Assembly (NCBI GenBank): GCA_037389465.1
Contig: JAZARR010000074.1
Location: 5,580,001 to 5,644,000, forward strand
Direction: 5' to 3'
Length of the DNA stretch: 64,000 bases
Source of the DNA: Baylisascaris procyonis
Lineage: Eukaryota; Nematoda; Chromadorea; Rhabditida; Ascarididae
Each line of letters begins with the position of its first letter. The first letter of the stretch is position 1. The notes under the pieces were generated by a model, which searched no databases, had not been told where the DNA came from, and was given only the letters and a program-made list of their open reading frames with translations. Of this stretch, positions 24,394 to 38,767 are shown one piece after another. A program made the position numbers and the translations under genes.

Positions 24394-24562
24394 CAAAGGT
24401 AAAAAGTACAATTGTTCCACTATATAGCACATCAATATTGGTTTTATGCACTTATGAGGGTTATAAAGAGGCCATAGCTCACTGATGAAGAAAAACATGG
24501 CTACTTCAGGGAAACATGATCGCGAAACGAATAAAAAACGAAGGAGAGTATAAATTGACTGT

Positions 24563-27500
24563 CTAAAATGCGGAGCGCGACGATGAGCGGAGTACGGCTG
24601 CAGATTGCGATGTCTGAACACCGGGCGGAGCGGTAGTACCACTGCGGCTCTTGGCGCGCATCTTCGAAAGGGAATTCTCCGCATGATCGGCGCGCTCTTC
24701 GGCGTCGTCGAGTTGATGCTGGATTTGACGGAACTTTTGCAGATTCAGGTTCGCCAGTTCCTCCTGAAATTATTGCATTCAATTTTTGTTGTTGATCGAT
24801 TGAAGGATTGCGCTCTCACCATTAGACTATGATATTTAAGAATTTGAGTTCGAAGTGTTCGAAGTATTCCTTCAAAGATCGATTATGCGACACATATCTA
24901 TGTACAACGCGTTGATCAAACTTTCTAATATACCACAAAAATTAGTATTTGATGCATAATGCATTTATAATTTGAAAGTGAAAAGTGCATACACACTATC
25001 AATATCACAGTTATATCAATATGTTTAGCCATATACCTCGCAATTAAGAAATCATTTTTGATCAGTAGAAATATGCAACAAGGTTAAGATTGAAATGATA
25101 CTGCTTCATTTCTACAATGAATGACATCAACGATAAAACCATGAGTGTGCATTTTAGGAGGCACAAATTAAAACGGAATAACTTACAGCTTCCTCGATTT
25201 GCTTTTTCTGTGTTTTGAGTTTATTCTGAAGTTTATCAATGAGATCGTGCGTTCGCTCGGCATTCTTCTTGTCTTCATCAACCTAAAATCGTTTTTATTT
25301 GTTTCATATTTTTTCATACGCATACCAATATTGTGCTGCACGCATTGCCAGACGAGCAAAACAAAGTAGATCCTGAGTGTATGAAGCGCGACTTAAAGCT
25401 CACAAATACGTCTTAGTTTTCAGCATTTAGGATCTTCCTATGCGAAATGGCGCTTTCCTTGACAGGCGGAGATCACTGAGGGTTCTTTGATGGTTTACTG
25501 CAAAATCAGAATGGGCTGAACTTTTTGGAAGTTTTTTCCTATTCACGACATCCTGCTTTCGACTAAGGTAAACAGGATAAGCTTACCTGGAATTGCAGCT
25601 CTCGGATGCGTCTATCGTGCTTGCTGAGTGTTTTGTTGGCTTCCTGGTAGCGTCGCTGTTCACCATCCAGTTCGTTCTCCAATTCGCGGATACGTGCTTC
25701 GAGCTTGGCGATCACCTTCTTACCGCCTTTAAGTGCTGCTGCTTCAGCCTCATCCAAACGTGCCTGCAGTTTGATGCTGTTATTGTTTTCTGTCGGCCTA
25801 TTCGTCTATACCATTAAAGGCGGGTAGGTCGGTAACTGATATCAACATTGGCTCGTTTGGCGGTAAGAACGCTCTCAGAAAGAAAGGAGGCGATTAGAGA
25901 GTGAACCAAAGCCCTTTTATATACGTTTTCGTCTTCGTCTTTTTATTTCGTTCCAATGTGAGTGAGGAGGGCGACAAACTCCGACGTTTAGGATCTTCTT
26001 CGCTTTCGCGATTTCTGATTTTTAAAGATAGGTGATTGTAAAACTTCAGAGTCGTGCGAGTATCAAATGAATAAGCACCGTGAAACTGCATAATCCTACC
26101 TGCATTTCTTTGAGCTGCGTTTCAAGCGATTTGCGCATACGCTCGCTTTGCATTGCGCTTTCCTGTTCTTGGTGAAGTTGTTCAGCAAGTCTCGCTGCAT
26201 CGGCCGTTGCTGCTTTGCTGCGTTCCTCGGAGCTCTTGAACTCGTTGAGGGTCTCATCAAGGTCAGTTTGGATCTGAAGGAGCTCACTGTCGAGTTTACG
26301 TTTGATGGCGTTCAACGATTCGGCTTGTGCGGACAACTCGTTGCATTGCGTGTGCGCTTCGTTAGCCTCACGCTCGGCTTGCTTGCGAGCACGTTCTGCT
26401 TGGTCCATAGCTACTACCAGTTCTTCCTTCTCGGATTGGAGCACTGTTGCACGCTTCTCCATGTTCAGATACTGCTCGCGAATATCCTCGCGATTGCGCT
26501 GCTCGATTTCCACCTAGAATCATTATTCTGATGTTTTATTCAATTAAGTTATAAATTTGGAGTTATGTGAATGTTGCGCCATACTTCGCCCTAAGTATGA
26601 AAAAATTAAATTTAGCGGAATAATGAATATCAGAAAAAAATTTTAGTCTGGAATTACTATATTTTCAGCATGATCCCTATTTCACTTCGTAAAAAGGAAA
26701 TGGTTCATCGATCAGTATTGTCGTATTCGGCCATTGCCTTATTTTGGATGTGGCTAACTCACCACTTACACTTCACAGAAAAATTTCTAAATTTGCTACA
26801 GAATTGTTGATATTATTATAACTCCAAAGCGTGCAGATTAATATAAAACCTAGTAAGTTTCTCCAGTGAATAAGTTAATAAATCCACTGAGACGGCTATC
26901 ATCATCTACAGGAGTAATGATGTTCATAGTATTTTGTTCTTATATTAGAATATTTAGCCGAATAGTGTGTGCAGCGAAATTATCTTGACTGACCTGTTGT
27001 TGAAGTTCACGGATTTGATCTTGATATTTTCTCAGATTCTTCTGTGCGTCGGCGTTTGCTTGGTTGGCATGATCGAGTGCGATCTCGAGCTCGTTGATAT
27101 CAGACTCGAGTTTTTTTTTTAGCCGCAAGAGGTCCGCCTTGCCCTTTGTCTCGTTCTCCAATGATGCCTAAAATTCATCCCCTCATTTCTTAATGTGCGA
27201 CCAGCAAAACGATCATATTCAGCGGTTATTGCGAACATCTTACTCGATAGCACATATATTTTTTTTCGGATAGGAGTATTGTTATGCTTGAAAAATAGTA
27301 TTCCTTCAGTGTCAGCTGCTATAAATAGCATCTACTTCCGCGATGTACTGTTTGTGGTACTGTTTCCATGAAATTATTCCAGAAAATGATTTTCTTGATC
27401 CTATTTTCACTTAGGGATGCAATTATATTTTCAATGGTTTGCGAATTGCTGCTTTTCTTCACTGCCATAACCAATTCAGTGCACTAATAAAGTTGCAATA

Positions 27501-30500
27501 ATGTGCTACTAAAGTCTAAAGTAATCCAGTACCTGCATGGATTCGATCGCTCGTTGGTGATTCTTCCGTGTATTTTCGAATTCCTCCTCTTTCTCTTGGA
27601 TTCGTTTCTCGATTTCAGAGCGAATTTGTGACACCTCGACTTGTGCACGTAATACTTTACTTTCTTCAGCTTCAAGCGCCGCTTCAGCCTCATCAAGTGC
27701 ATGCTGTAGCTCATCCTTCTCAACTTCAAGTCGTCGAATGATCTTTTGCATCTCAAACACTGATCGACCTCCTTCACCTAGTTGATCTGTAAGGTCCTTG
27801 ATTTCCAATGTGAGCGACTTGTTTTCCCTTCGAAGGCCTTCAATTGTCTCGAGAACTTCATCCTGCTCAGTCTTTAATTTCATCAGCTCCGTCGATACAT
27901 TTCGCGCTTCACGTTGGGCATTGTCCAACTCTGCAGCCAAGTCATCGGTCTTCTTCCTCCACTCGTCGATAACTTTATCGAATCCCTTTTGCTTCTTCTC
28001 AAGTTGGTTTGCATAAGCATTAGCGCGCTCCACATCCACCTGAATAAATAATCCATCTCAACCATACTAAATTGTAAACGACATAATCTAATATATCAGC
28101 TAGTGGACGATTTCTCAGATAGGTAAAAGGTAAAGTATCACTTGAAGGACAGGAACAAAAACTATGATTTAAAGCAACGAGTGCTTTTTTGAATATTTAT
28201 TCATTCAACGATCGAGTCAGCTTTTAGTGCAACAAACATGCTGAAGCAAGTGCAGAGGGCTGATGTTTTGAGAGATATTATTCTACTCACTATAAGTGGG
28301 TATGTTTTAACCAATGAGAGTACTCAGAAATGAATTATCTCCTACCGATAATCTGTGCCACAGATTTCACATAGTTTGCAGTGCAGGGAAGTGTTTGATC
28401 TTATCGACATTGGATGTAAGCATAAGGCGTTTATTTATCGATAGAAAACAAAGGCATGTTGTGTGTTTCCTTTCACAAAGATGAACTAACATGGTTGCGC
28501 TGGGAAACTATGACGCAGCATGGTTTTTCAACAGTGACGTTCGAAGATGGAAACACTGCCAAAGACTCTTTGATGTTTTTATTTTTCACGATGATGCAAG
28601 ACGTTTATGTCGAGGTGTCTACGGAAAGAAAATATCCTTCATAGGTGGACATAATTATTTCGATAGAGATTAGCACAATATTGAACGCAGTTACTACTCC
28701 TGAAATCATCAGAAGATATATAAAGTTAATTTCGGCGTGTAACCAAAATTCAGAGTGCTCCAAAATGAAGTTGATTACTACTTCTGAAATTTTTTTTCAA
28801 GGAGGATAATAAAGTGATCCCTACCTGAGCATCGTCGAGATCGGACACCAAGCGTGATTTGGTTTTTTCGAGAGAGGCGATCTTTGAATTTGCGGCGTCG
28901 AGTGCTTCTTGTATTTCGTTGATCTTCTGCAATTGACGTTTCTTTGCCTCATCCAGTTCATCAGCTTTCAAAAGTCCTTCACTCTCGAATTTCGTCTGCC
29001 ACTGTTGGATTTCTGCGTTTGCATGACTAAGCTGCTTGAGAATCTCGCTCTTCGCTTCAATTTCTTCCTCCATTGATTCCCGGATTTGTTCGATCTCATG
29101 TTGGTAATTTTTCGCCTGTGCTGCCAACGTATTGCGTTCTCTTGCTTCTTCGTCGAGCGACTGTCGTGCTTCCTCGAGTTGTGACGTCAACTGACCCTTC
29201 AGACGCGTCAAAGCGTTCAACTGAGATTCGGCTTCTTCAATCTGTCTGGTTATGTCCGCATTCTCACCAGTCATGCGTGTTTTCAACGAAGCAAACTCCT
29301 GGAGTTGGCGAGTCTGATCGTCGCATTTGCTTTGCAGTTCAGCAATTTGTACTTCGTATTGTTTAGCAAGTTTCTCACTATTAACGCGTGCCGCAGTCTC
29401 CGACTCAATCTGGCTTGCCAGGTCCTCGGCATCACGTTGTGCTTGTCCCTTGTCCTTCTCGACTTTGCCTTTCTGTTTCTGTGCCTGTTCTATTTGATCG
29501 CCGAGTTCTGCAACAGCGTCGTTGTGCTTCTTGCGAATAGCTGCCAGTTGATTCTCATGATTCATGTTCGCCTCCTCAAGGTCACGACGTAGTTTGGCCA
29601 ATTCAGCCTCACGTTTTTTGTTAAGCTCAACTTGTGCTGCAGTCGCACCGCCTTGTTCGTCTAGTCGGTCTCCAAGCTCTTCCAACTCCCGCTGCAAGTC
29701 CGACTTCACGCGATCTGCTTTTGCTCTCGATTGGCGCTCATTCTCGAGCTCCTCTTCTACTTCACCAATGCGGCCTTGCGTCTCTTTAAGCTGCTTCTTG
29801 AGCTTGTTTACGAGGTCCTGCTCTTCCTCGAGACGTGTGGCTACAGCTTGTGATTCAGCTTCCTTCTTCTTCAAATTTGCCTCAATCTCGTGGCGCTGAC
29901 GATTGATTTCATCGATATTTTCTTGGGCAACTTTCAATTCACCCTCCACTTTGCGCTTTTGCTTCTCGATATCGTTCCTTGACCGCTTCTCACGCTCAAG
30001 ACTGTCTTCAAGGTCATCGAGACTCTGTTCCAATTTACCCTTCAACTTGTTTGTATGGTTGCCTTTATCTTCCTCACTTTGCAAATCCTCCATCAATTTG
30101 CGGTTAATCTCTTCCTGATGCTTCTTTTCCTTGTTCAGCTTTGCAATATTTTCATCTTGCAATTGCATTTCATCCTGCAATGAACGAATTTGTTGATCCT
30201 TAGCTTGTTTATCTGTCTCAGCTTTCTGCAGACGTGCCTCCAATTCCTCGATTGTCTTTCTAAGATTCTCGGCATCCGTTTCCACCTTCTTCTTGGCCCG
30301 TGTCAAGTCTGCATTGCGATCCTCTTGATCTCCAAGGCGATCATGAAGCTCCTGTAATTACATCCAAATTTCACTCAAATATTTCATAAAATTCAATTAC
30401 TTCAACTCATTGTTCACAAGAAGTTAAGCATTGATCTGTGCAACAGCTTAAAAATCATATAGAATCAAAAAGCGATTCATAGGGAATCAATGCAGTAGCC

Positions 30501-33500
30501 GAGACACTACGATTTTTGTTGCTGAAAACGTTTATAAATGCACTCTACAGAGATTCTTTGCAGGTCCTAAGCAGTGATATGATTTCCTCTTCAGTCCACT
30601 GCACTCACTTATGCAGCAAACTTCTCTATATAACCACACCAAAAAGGGTTTGCGAGGTTTCCAGATACTTTTAGAAGCAACGAAATTCGGACCCCACTTT
30701 GAAGTTCAAAATCTCACATGTTGAACAACGGAACTTACACTAATCTGTTTGTCGATATCGCCCTTTAGAGTGGTCAATCTGTTAAGACGATCCTCGGCAT
30801 CGGAAAGTTTTGCCTTGGCGGCTTCGAGCTCACTGAACACGGCGTTCTTCTCTTCGAGAAGTTTTGTAGAGCTTTCCTCGAGCCCTTTGCGTGCTTTTTC
30901 CTCTTCAGCGATTTTCGATTCAAGATCCTTGATCTGTTGATTCATCTTGTCCATTTCCTCTTGTTCTTTGCCACACTTAAGCATTGGCTTGATTTTACCG
31001 TATAGCAAATACCAATCCCATGTACGTAAAACGGACCATGCACGAATATTGCGTTGCAAGATAACATAGCCAGCACGTTGTTTTGCACGACGTTGACGAT
31101 CGAGAAGAATGCAGAACCAACGGATCTGTGCTTGGAAACCAGCTAAGATCTCTCCCAACTTTTCATCACGCAAATCTTCGAGGTGGGCAACGATACCAGC
31201 CTTAAAGAACACTTTGGTTTTACCCACGCGGAAGTTTTCTTCGGCGAGCGCACCGTCGTTGACCAGTCTGCTAAGGATCGCCTCAGCGCACTTTTTCGGA
31301 TCCGGATCGCTCTTTGCTTCTTTAGAGGCGAGCATTGCATAGCGTTGTTTGAAATCCTCGTGCAATGATCTATTGGGGAATCCCTTACGACAAATTCGAA
31401 TACCTTCCAGCACACCGTTACAGGTCAATTGATTTAACACCAACGATGCATCCAACAGACCGGACTTCTTCTTCTCGTTGGGAATAATGCATCGGATGAA
31501 GTGTGGATGCGTCTTGTTCAGCATGTTCATTAGATTGTTCAGTGATTCACGGTACATCATAGAAACGGTCATGAACGAGCCAGATTTGCCTTTCTTCTTG
31601 CCACCACCGCCCTCTGAAAATAATCAAATTTAAAATGTCACGTACAGGAAATGCGCTTATTGAAATATTGTTTCACAGCAATAATGACTACTTGCAATTA
31701 TGCATCATTTTAAAGTTGATTTTAGCCACAACGACGAAGGTTTACAATGCCCAGAACCGAGCCGCTTTCTACGCCGTTATAATGACACAGTTTATAAATG
31801 TTTTGTGCTACTTATCACTTACAGTTTGCCTCTTTAGCGATACTTTCAACTCAACTTTTCGCAGCTAGTCGTTCTAAGGTGATGTGTGTGGAAGAAGAGC
31901 TTGTTCTCTTTCAAACGCAATTATTATTAAGGAAAACGCTTCCTTTACCTTTAGCCTGGATAGCTGCTTCTTCTTGAGTGGTGTAGTCTGCCCAACATTC
32001 ATTGAGAAGAGAGTTACCCTTCGAACCCTTCAAGCAAGCGACAACAGTATCGTTGAGTGGGTCCTTATTCTTTTCGAGCCAGTTAGTAACGTTGTAACGT
32101 ACGGTGCCCGCGTAGTGCTTCATGGCGAAATGTGCTTCTGACTGCTTGCCTTTTGGTGGTTTTGGCTTCTCGAAGTTTGGATGTTTACCAAGATGGTTAT
32201 CAATAAGCTTCTGTGCAAGAGTCATATCAGTTGCCTTTGGTACGATGCACTCTTCGTCAAGCATCGAAATAATGCCCATAGGCTTTTCGATGAGTTCAAT
32301 GCACGCTTGCAGATCGAGACCGAAATCAATGAATGTCCATTGGATACCTTCGCGTTCGTATTCTTCTTGCTCCAGAACGAACATGTGATGGTTGAAGAAT
32401 TGTTGTAGTTTCTCGTTTACAAAGTTAATCCACAGTTGTTCGAATGAGTTGAACTGAAAAGTTTCCCATTCATTTAGCATTATTAATCATATCTTCATAG
32501 ATGTTTGAATTAAGCTATATACGTCAACGCTAATAAAATTGACTATCAACAAATTGTCAACTTTGAATAAAACTTCGACAGAATAAGCGAAGAAGACTAT
32601 TCGCGACAAATATTTCACGCTTGGAGAAAGATGAGATTTCAGTGCTATGCACGAATCTCGCTGAAATTATGAGAATTCCTTGCATGTGGAGATTTCAGAT
32701 AGTACTCTCGTTTGTTGATTGCTTTATTGCCGTTAGAATAGAAAACTGGCCAAAAAATTGGCCAAAATTTAATGGTGGACATATGCTGTGATTTGTAGTG
32801 TATGTCTGTCGTTGCGTGTATGCAATAAAGTAATAAAATGTTTCTAAAAGCACAACTTCCAAAGCGTTCTAATAGTTATGCACTAAATTTCTCACTGTAT
32901 TTTTCTCGTTTCTTACCCCAACATAGCCTTCCCTTTCTTCTTCTCTCAAATTCCGCCCTTTTCAAATAGACCATTTCCCTTCGGTACAGCCTTTTCTCAC
33001 GTCCTCTGCCCCCTGGAATTCATCGCTTCTCTTCCTAAGAAGTCAGCTCTCACGAACCCTCCTTTGCATTAGGTTTTTTTTTTTGAAGATTGCTGGCTGC
33101 AGTGTTACAACCGAAAAGGCTGAATCTAAGATTTTATAGCATAACCGTAAATGACGATTTTAGGAGAATATTTCGGCTGTGAAAATGCTCACTTCTTATT
33201 CCGAACATTTGCCATAAAAGTTCAAAGAGAAGAGAAGACGAAACTTACGTCAAAAATTTCGAATCCAGCAATATCGAGCACACCGATGAAATAGTCTCGT
33301 GAGATACCCTTCTGATCGAGGGTAAGATTGCACTTCTTGACAAGCCAGTGGAAAAGTCGAGCATAGATACCCTTAGCCATAGCACCAACTGCCCAGTTCA
33401 CTTGATCGACATTTTGTCCTTTGTTGACCCACTCAGTGCCGACTTTTACACGCGGCTTCGTAAGTGCTTTGAGAAACTCTTCGGAGTCGACGCCGAACAT

Positions 33501-36383
33501 CTTCGACGCTTTCTCGGCTTCATCTGTGCCATCTGGTTCAGCTTGCTCCTCACGAGGACGTTGCTTGAATTTCATGTTACCCATATGCATAATTGCGGAC
33601 ACGAGTCGATAGCAGTTCATCTTCTCTTCGGGCGAGAAATTCAAAATATCGAACGCTTCATCAGTGAGTTGATGCTCTTCTTTGTCATTGACGCCATCAA
33701 TTGTGAGCTCAGCTTGCGCAACGAACCAATAATCTTTGAGCGGTGCATCAAGAAGTAGATCTTTTTTCAACGTTGGCAGGAAATCCGAATATAGCTGATA
33801 GAAGATATGATAGCATCGTTCGCCGGGCGCTTGCCTAATCACACGTGATTTCTCGAGCAAGTCTGAAATTTTGTGCTTAGTTGATTTGTTTTTCTAGAAG
33901 CGCTACTCCTATTGCTTGTCGATGCGAAACGTTGCTAAGAGCAAGGGATATGACGATTGTAGCCTGCCTTAAAATTTGAATCTTTTATTCTATAGTAATT
34001 GAAATTTTCAAGGAAACGAAATTAAGCGCTAATTTCAGCACTAAACTCAATACGAAACTGAGACCGATTCTCTATGTATTTCTTTTGACACTGATGATTG
34101 GTGAGGCAAAGGTCTATCCTGATTTATGGAAGAAAAGAATAACTCATTTTAATCGAATTTTTGTCGAATCCTTGGCTAGATTTTACTTGTTGAATTTTAG
34201 TATTGAAGGGCTAAATTTGCTTTTGGACATATCGCTCTTGATGTGAAAAGGTGAATGACGAGCGACCGAAAAATATAACTCACAATGCTCAATATCGCAA
34301 GAGGCCACTTTGCCAGCTTTTGAGAAATGAATTCGGATGAATTTTCCGAATCGAGATGAATTGTTGTTACGCACAGTTTTTGCGTTGCCGAATGCCTCTA
34401 GCACTGGATTAGTTTGCACGATTTGATCCTCAAGGGTGACTTTTTTCTCGCCCACTGCCTTTGTTTGCGATGCACCCACCACCGCAAAGTACGCAATTAC
34501 CTTCAATTATGGGCACTATCTGATATTGTAAACAACTTGCAAGTATATTTCAAGCCTCATCGTCAAACCGAAAAAGTATTTCAAGTATCGTTATCAATCC
34601 ACAAGTCTATCGCGCCTGACGAAGTAAAGTCCCTGATTTTGTATATTTGCGTTTAATGAGTTTAGTATAAAAATACCGCAGTGTCTGAAATGTTAGTGTT
34701 GTGGCATTCAAAAATTAATCAATCTTAGTATCGTTTTACGACAATTTTTTGCAGATTGAAACTTCCTAGTAGTTGTTTAAAAAGAACAAATAATGCATAT
34801 TAGTTAAGCAATTTTGAGAAATCCACACTATCCATGAGAAGAAACGAACATACCTTTTTAGTATTTTCGGTTTTACCTGCTCCAGATTCACCTGTGATCA
34901 GCATTGATTGATTCTCATGATCTTGAAGCATATTACGATAGGCTTCATCAGAAACAGCAAACAGATGCGGTGGCATCTCCGTTCTGCGCTTACCCATAAA
35001 CATTTGCGCGACAGAGTCTGTATAGATTGGTAATCGTTTGTATGGGTTGACCACAACGCAGAATAGTCCAGAATACGTCTGCAAAATGTTTTCTCATTTA
35101 AAGTGCGCACATGAAATTGAAGTCATTTGTAAGATTTAGCCGATAGCTATATTTTCTTTTTTATGCTTTCTCTTGATTGCTGCATTCACGCTTCTGAAAT
35201 GGAGCATATTTTAGACGTAATTTTGAAACGAATCCCCTACTTCTCATCACTTCAATAAGCATATCATATCTGTTCATTTTTTTTATCAACGCTTATCAAC
35301 TTAACCAAGTCAATTCTTAGCCTTTTTTTGCTGGTTTAAGCATGCCTAATATAGTTTTCGCACAATATTCTCCGTTCAAAAAGTGTGTATCGACTTCTGC
35401 AGTATAAAAATTTTAATTAAACAAACTCATTTTGTTGGGTAAGTTCAATCTCCGAAACACAAGCAAATCTTTTTGCTGTTGATTTTCAATTGCACTGTTG
35501 ACGAGGTCATCTAGAAGTTGATCAACGATCACTTACATAAATAAGCATTGACGAATAACGAGCTCGGAGGTTGTGAAGCACAGAAGCGTCGTTGAGGAAT
35601 GTCAAATTCGACATATCTTCGGTCTTCTCGAATTTCGGAGGATTCATCTCTTGTGTCAAATCCTTTTTCAGCGTTTGCTATAAATGATCATAGATTGTCT
35701 CGTAGCATATTCATGAAAACTCATTCTAAACATTGAGGCATTTTTTCCGGCCATAAAATTAATGTTTAAAGTGTGTCATTTTCAGATTTATTTGATTGAA
35801 CAAAGCAAACCAATTTTTAAGCATTAAAAAAATTGCAAAACTCTATCGCTGAAATGAATTTATTACTCCAGATTAGGAAATTCTAAAATTCGAAGCGATC
35901 TAATTGTTTCGGAAAAGCGAACCTCACTTCCACGGGCAGTTACGACGGTAACCGAATCGCCTTTGGTGCTCGTGATTTCTGCAGCAATGAATCCCTCCTC
36001 CGCATCAGGAACCCAACAGTTCTTCTTCGAATCGTACGGTTTTGATTGATCCTGAAACGCATTATTGCTTATTGCAAAATTGATGACCGCAATGAGGTAA
36101 TATGATAAACAACGTTCTATCAAAACAGAAAATTGTGAGTGCAATTTTTGGTCGGTTTTTGTTCTGGTAGATTTTCACTGGATTTTTTGCATTGTCAGAT
36201 GAACAACTATGACTTTCCCTACAATTCATGGATTCGTTGAGACTCGCCCAAAAGTTGACAGCAATCGCAAAATTTGCTCAGAAGTCGCCTAAGGAATGCA
36301 AAACTAACTGCGGCCATTTGCTCCCGGGATTGGCGAAGGTATTGCCACCCGGGATCCTTCTCGCACTCCATTTCGAACGCCAT
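24563..36383 (-). CDS. Muscle myosin heavy chain (myosin II, nematode UNC-54/MYO class), complete
   Basis: Thick-filament ATPase motor of body or pharyngeal muscle. Fifteen exons, all phases consistent: 36309-36383, 35923-36051, 35537-35677, 34854-35078, 34284-34500, 33249-33862, 31949-32453, 30739-31613, 28825-30351, 27533-28039, 26994-27167, 26100-26513, 25587-25763, 25187-25282, 24563-24763. They encode 1958 residues, close to worm myosins (about 1940-1970). Landmarks: SH3-like N-terminal segment; P-loop GESGAGKT 178-185; switch [11 protein letters not shown] from 235; switch II DIAGFE 459-464; glycine/lysine loop 2 at 636-648; reactive-thiol helix with C700 and C710; neck IQ region about 790-840; invariant proline 845 starting the coiled-coil rod; non-helical Ser-rich tail ending SRSAF. 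Exon 1 is only 25 codons ([16 protein letters not shown]) and precedes DQSKPYD in phase. The exon 2 donor (GTTCGC) is weak. The sequence matches the worm muscle class throughout; I cannot say which paralogue. Confidence 0.96.
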
Positions 36384-36411
36384 TTTGAGGGGCCGTCACG
36401 AGCACCACCTG
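36384..36411 (-). promoter_or_regulatory. Candidate trans-splice acceptor and 25-nt 5' UTR of myosin A
   Basis: On the minus strand, ATTCTAACGATTGCAG lies directly before a 25-base leader that ends at the ATG at 36383. A splice acceptor this close to the start codon, with no visible upstream coding exon, is typical of spliced-leader addition in nematodes. No leader sequence itself can be seen here. Confidence 0.45.
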
Positions 36412-38666
36412 CAATCGTTAGAATATATTCATCTACGTCAATTTATTCACATATCGACATTGACGTAACAACAATCTTCAGCGTATAAAACAACTTCTGT
36501 TGTTGATGTTTTGAATACAGACAAGTTGTTTCGAAGTGATGTTCTACTGAACTCGAAATGAGCTGCTCGAAGTGAGACAATTTCTATCGGTCGTAGAAAT
36601 GCTTCAACCAAGTGCAAAAGGAAGAAGTTTGAACTGTTTTGAACGAGCGAAATTTCCGCAGCAATTCGCGCATTTTCTACATTTGTGACAACAAAATTTT
36701 GGATGCATTAAAGTTTTTATAAAAATTCGCTTGAGATTCGTAAGTGAGCTGGAACATATGCAGCTTCGTCCATCATAAAAAAGAGCTGATAAAATGCAAG
36801 CTTTGCGAATTTTCTCAGTGAGCTTGAATGACTGCATGAATACTTCAACGAGACAACGCAAAGTTCTTCCACTGGTGTCTAATCACATTCATACACACGT
36901 CTATACATATGTATTTGCGCATACATGAACGCATATATGATATGATGTGATATGATATGAGACGTAGTACACACATTTGAACGCCGAAGAATTTTATCAA
37001 CTCATCAGCAGCGATAAGAGGATCTTGTAGGAGCGTAGAAGAGGATGGACGAGTGATAAGACGGTGGCAATAAATGCAATTGAAATACCCTGATGATGTC
37101 TGCCAATCGTTAAAAACTGTGCATAAATAATGCCCCCAGAGGATAAATCTTCTTCAGTTTAGGAATTACAACTTATAGGGCATATAGATTTGAATAATGT
37201 GCTTTCCGAATTCCGGATATACAAGCGTCGCCTATGATAAACTGTTCCATCTATCATCAACTTTAATCAGCTTACTACTTTCATCAGCTAAAAAAGGCTG
37301 ACATATAGGTAGTTCTGATAGCGGGACTTACGAAATGAGAATTTGCCGTTACGGGGTCTAACGAGGCTCTTTTCGATCACACGTTAATGAAAAATTGTCA
37401 TTGCTTGGTATCACTGTTGCTGAATTCTAATTTCAATACTCGAAGGTGGAGCATTTTTCAACAAAATTACAAACTCAATTCTTAGAAATCGTTGAATAAT
37501 CCAAAATGGAAATCTAATGGTTTCGTCGTCATATCAGCGGGGATAGCCAAATCCAATAGCGTTGAAAAATAGAAATATTTCGGATCGACATGAATGGGCA
37601 GCGAAGACAGATCAATCGGTGATAGCAGATCGACTGCAGCGGTGTAACGATGTCGAATGCTGGTACCGGTGAGGAGAGCGGTAGTCAGCCGGCAATGATG
37701 GCAGTGTATAAGAGTGAGCAGTGAGGAGCTGAGGTCGGGCACATAGCAACAGCTGCGGTAAGGCGAACGAACCCATCCAGAACCACTTAAAATAGCCGCT
37801 CCAGTTGCCACACCGTAACGGATAGCGCAGAGAAGCAGACAACGAACGATAAGCGTGAAAAAGCTCCTTGGAGCTGTATTACAACGCGTTGCTCAGATTC
37901 CCAGCACCCACCCTGCACATATCCTTTACGCCTATACATCTGTAGAGAACACCCGAGGCACCATATCGAAAAACATCACCGCAGCGTCCTTGTTCTATGT
38001 GCCCACACCCCACACACATGATTGATCGATTCACTCAAGCGTCCAACGGCTAACGATGAAGAGTTTTCCCAAACTGCTTAACGTAGAGTTCATGAACTTT
38101 GAGTGCTAGCTAACTTCTTTTCACAGAATTCCGGTAGCATACGAACGCATAACGTTTATCGAGAATGGATCATAACGTTTAATATAAAATTGATTTTTTT
38201 TTAATATATTAGTCTACTTCGTCCACTTTGTTCAACACTTAAATGTATTCTTTCATTAGCCGTGATCAGCCATTATCAACCGAACAAGTAGTTTGTCCAG
38301 AAATAGTTCAAGAACTCCTTATCGATAGACCGAATTCAATTAGGGATTGACGTCAAAAAAGGTTCTAAGACCACAGCTGTTGAAAACTGTACCAGTAAAT
38401 CACGCTGAATATAGAATACTAATAATCACTCATAATATAGAAATTATCAGTTATTACAAACATCACGAAAACTTTTTATTTGTCTAAAAATGGCTCTTTG
38501 TATTTCCTATTCGAATCTTAAAAAGCAGCCTTTATGCTCTAAATGACTATCGATATTTCTGGCTACCTACATTTATGGAACTAACTTGCAGTGGAATTGC
38601 ATTGTATTCGAAAGCAAGTTTGAAAAATATGATCATTTGAAGTACTAAAATTCTTAACGTAAGAGT

Positions 38667-38767
38667 GAATATCCACAAAAAAAAAAGGAAAATAACGCTC
38701 AATTACCATGCATGCGCTGAATATCCATAAAAAAAGGAAAATAACGCTCAATTACCATGCATGCGCT
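38667..38767. repeat. Tandem duplication of about 50 bp
   Basis: GAATATCCA, an A-run, GGAAAATAACGCTCAATTAC and CATGCATGCGCT occur twice head to tail. The copies differ only by one C/T change and A-run length, so the duplication is recent. Confidence 0.95.

Noticed and set aside
24286..24684. 132-codon minus-strand frame ending near the triplicated block
   Set aside because: Alternative frame of myosin exon 15 running into the 3' UTR. In the parental gene the true frame gives the SRSAF terminus.
26148..26531. 127-codon plus-strand frame
   Set aside because: Shadow of myosin exon 26100-26513 and repeated opposite the same exon in both chimeras.
29073..29899. Plus-strand open frames opposite myosin exon 9
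   Set aside because: Antisense shadows of the highly codon-biased rod exon; no start context or splice sites.
37482..37842. 109-codon Leu/Ser-rich frame upstream of myosin A
   Set aside because: No motif, no acceptor or donor, overlapping frames equally open; explained by locally higher GC.
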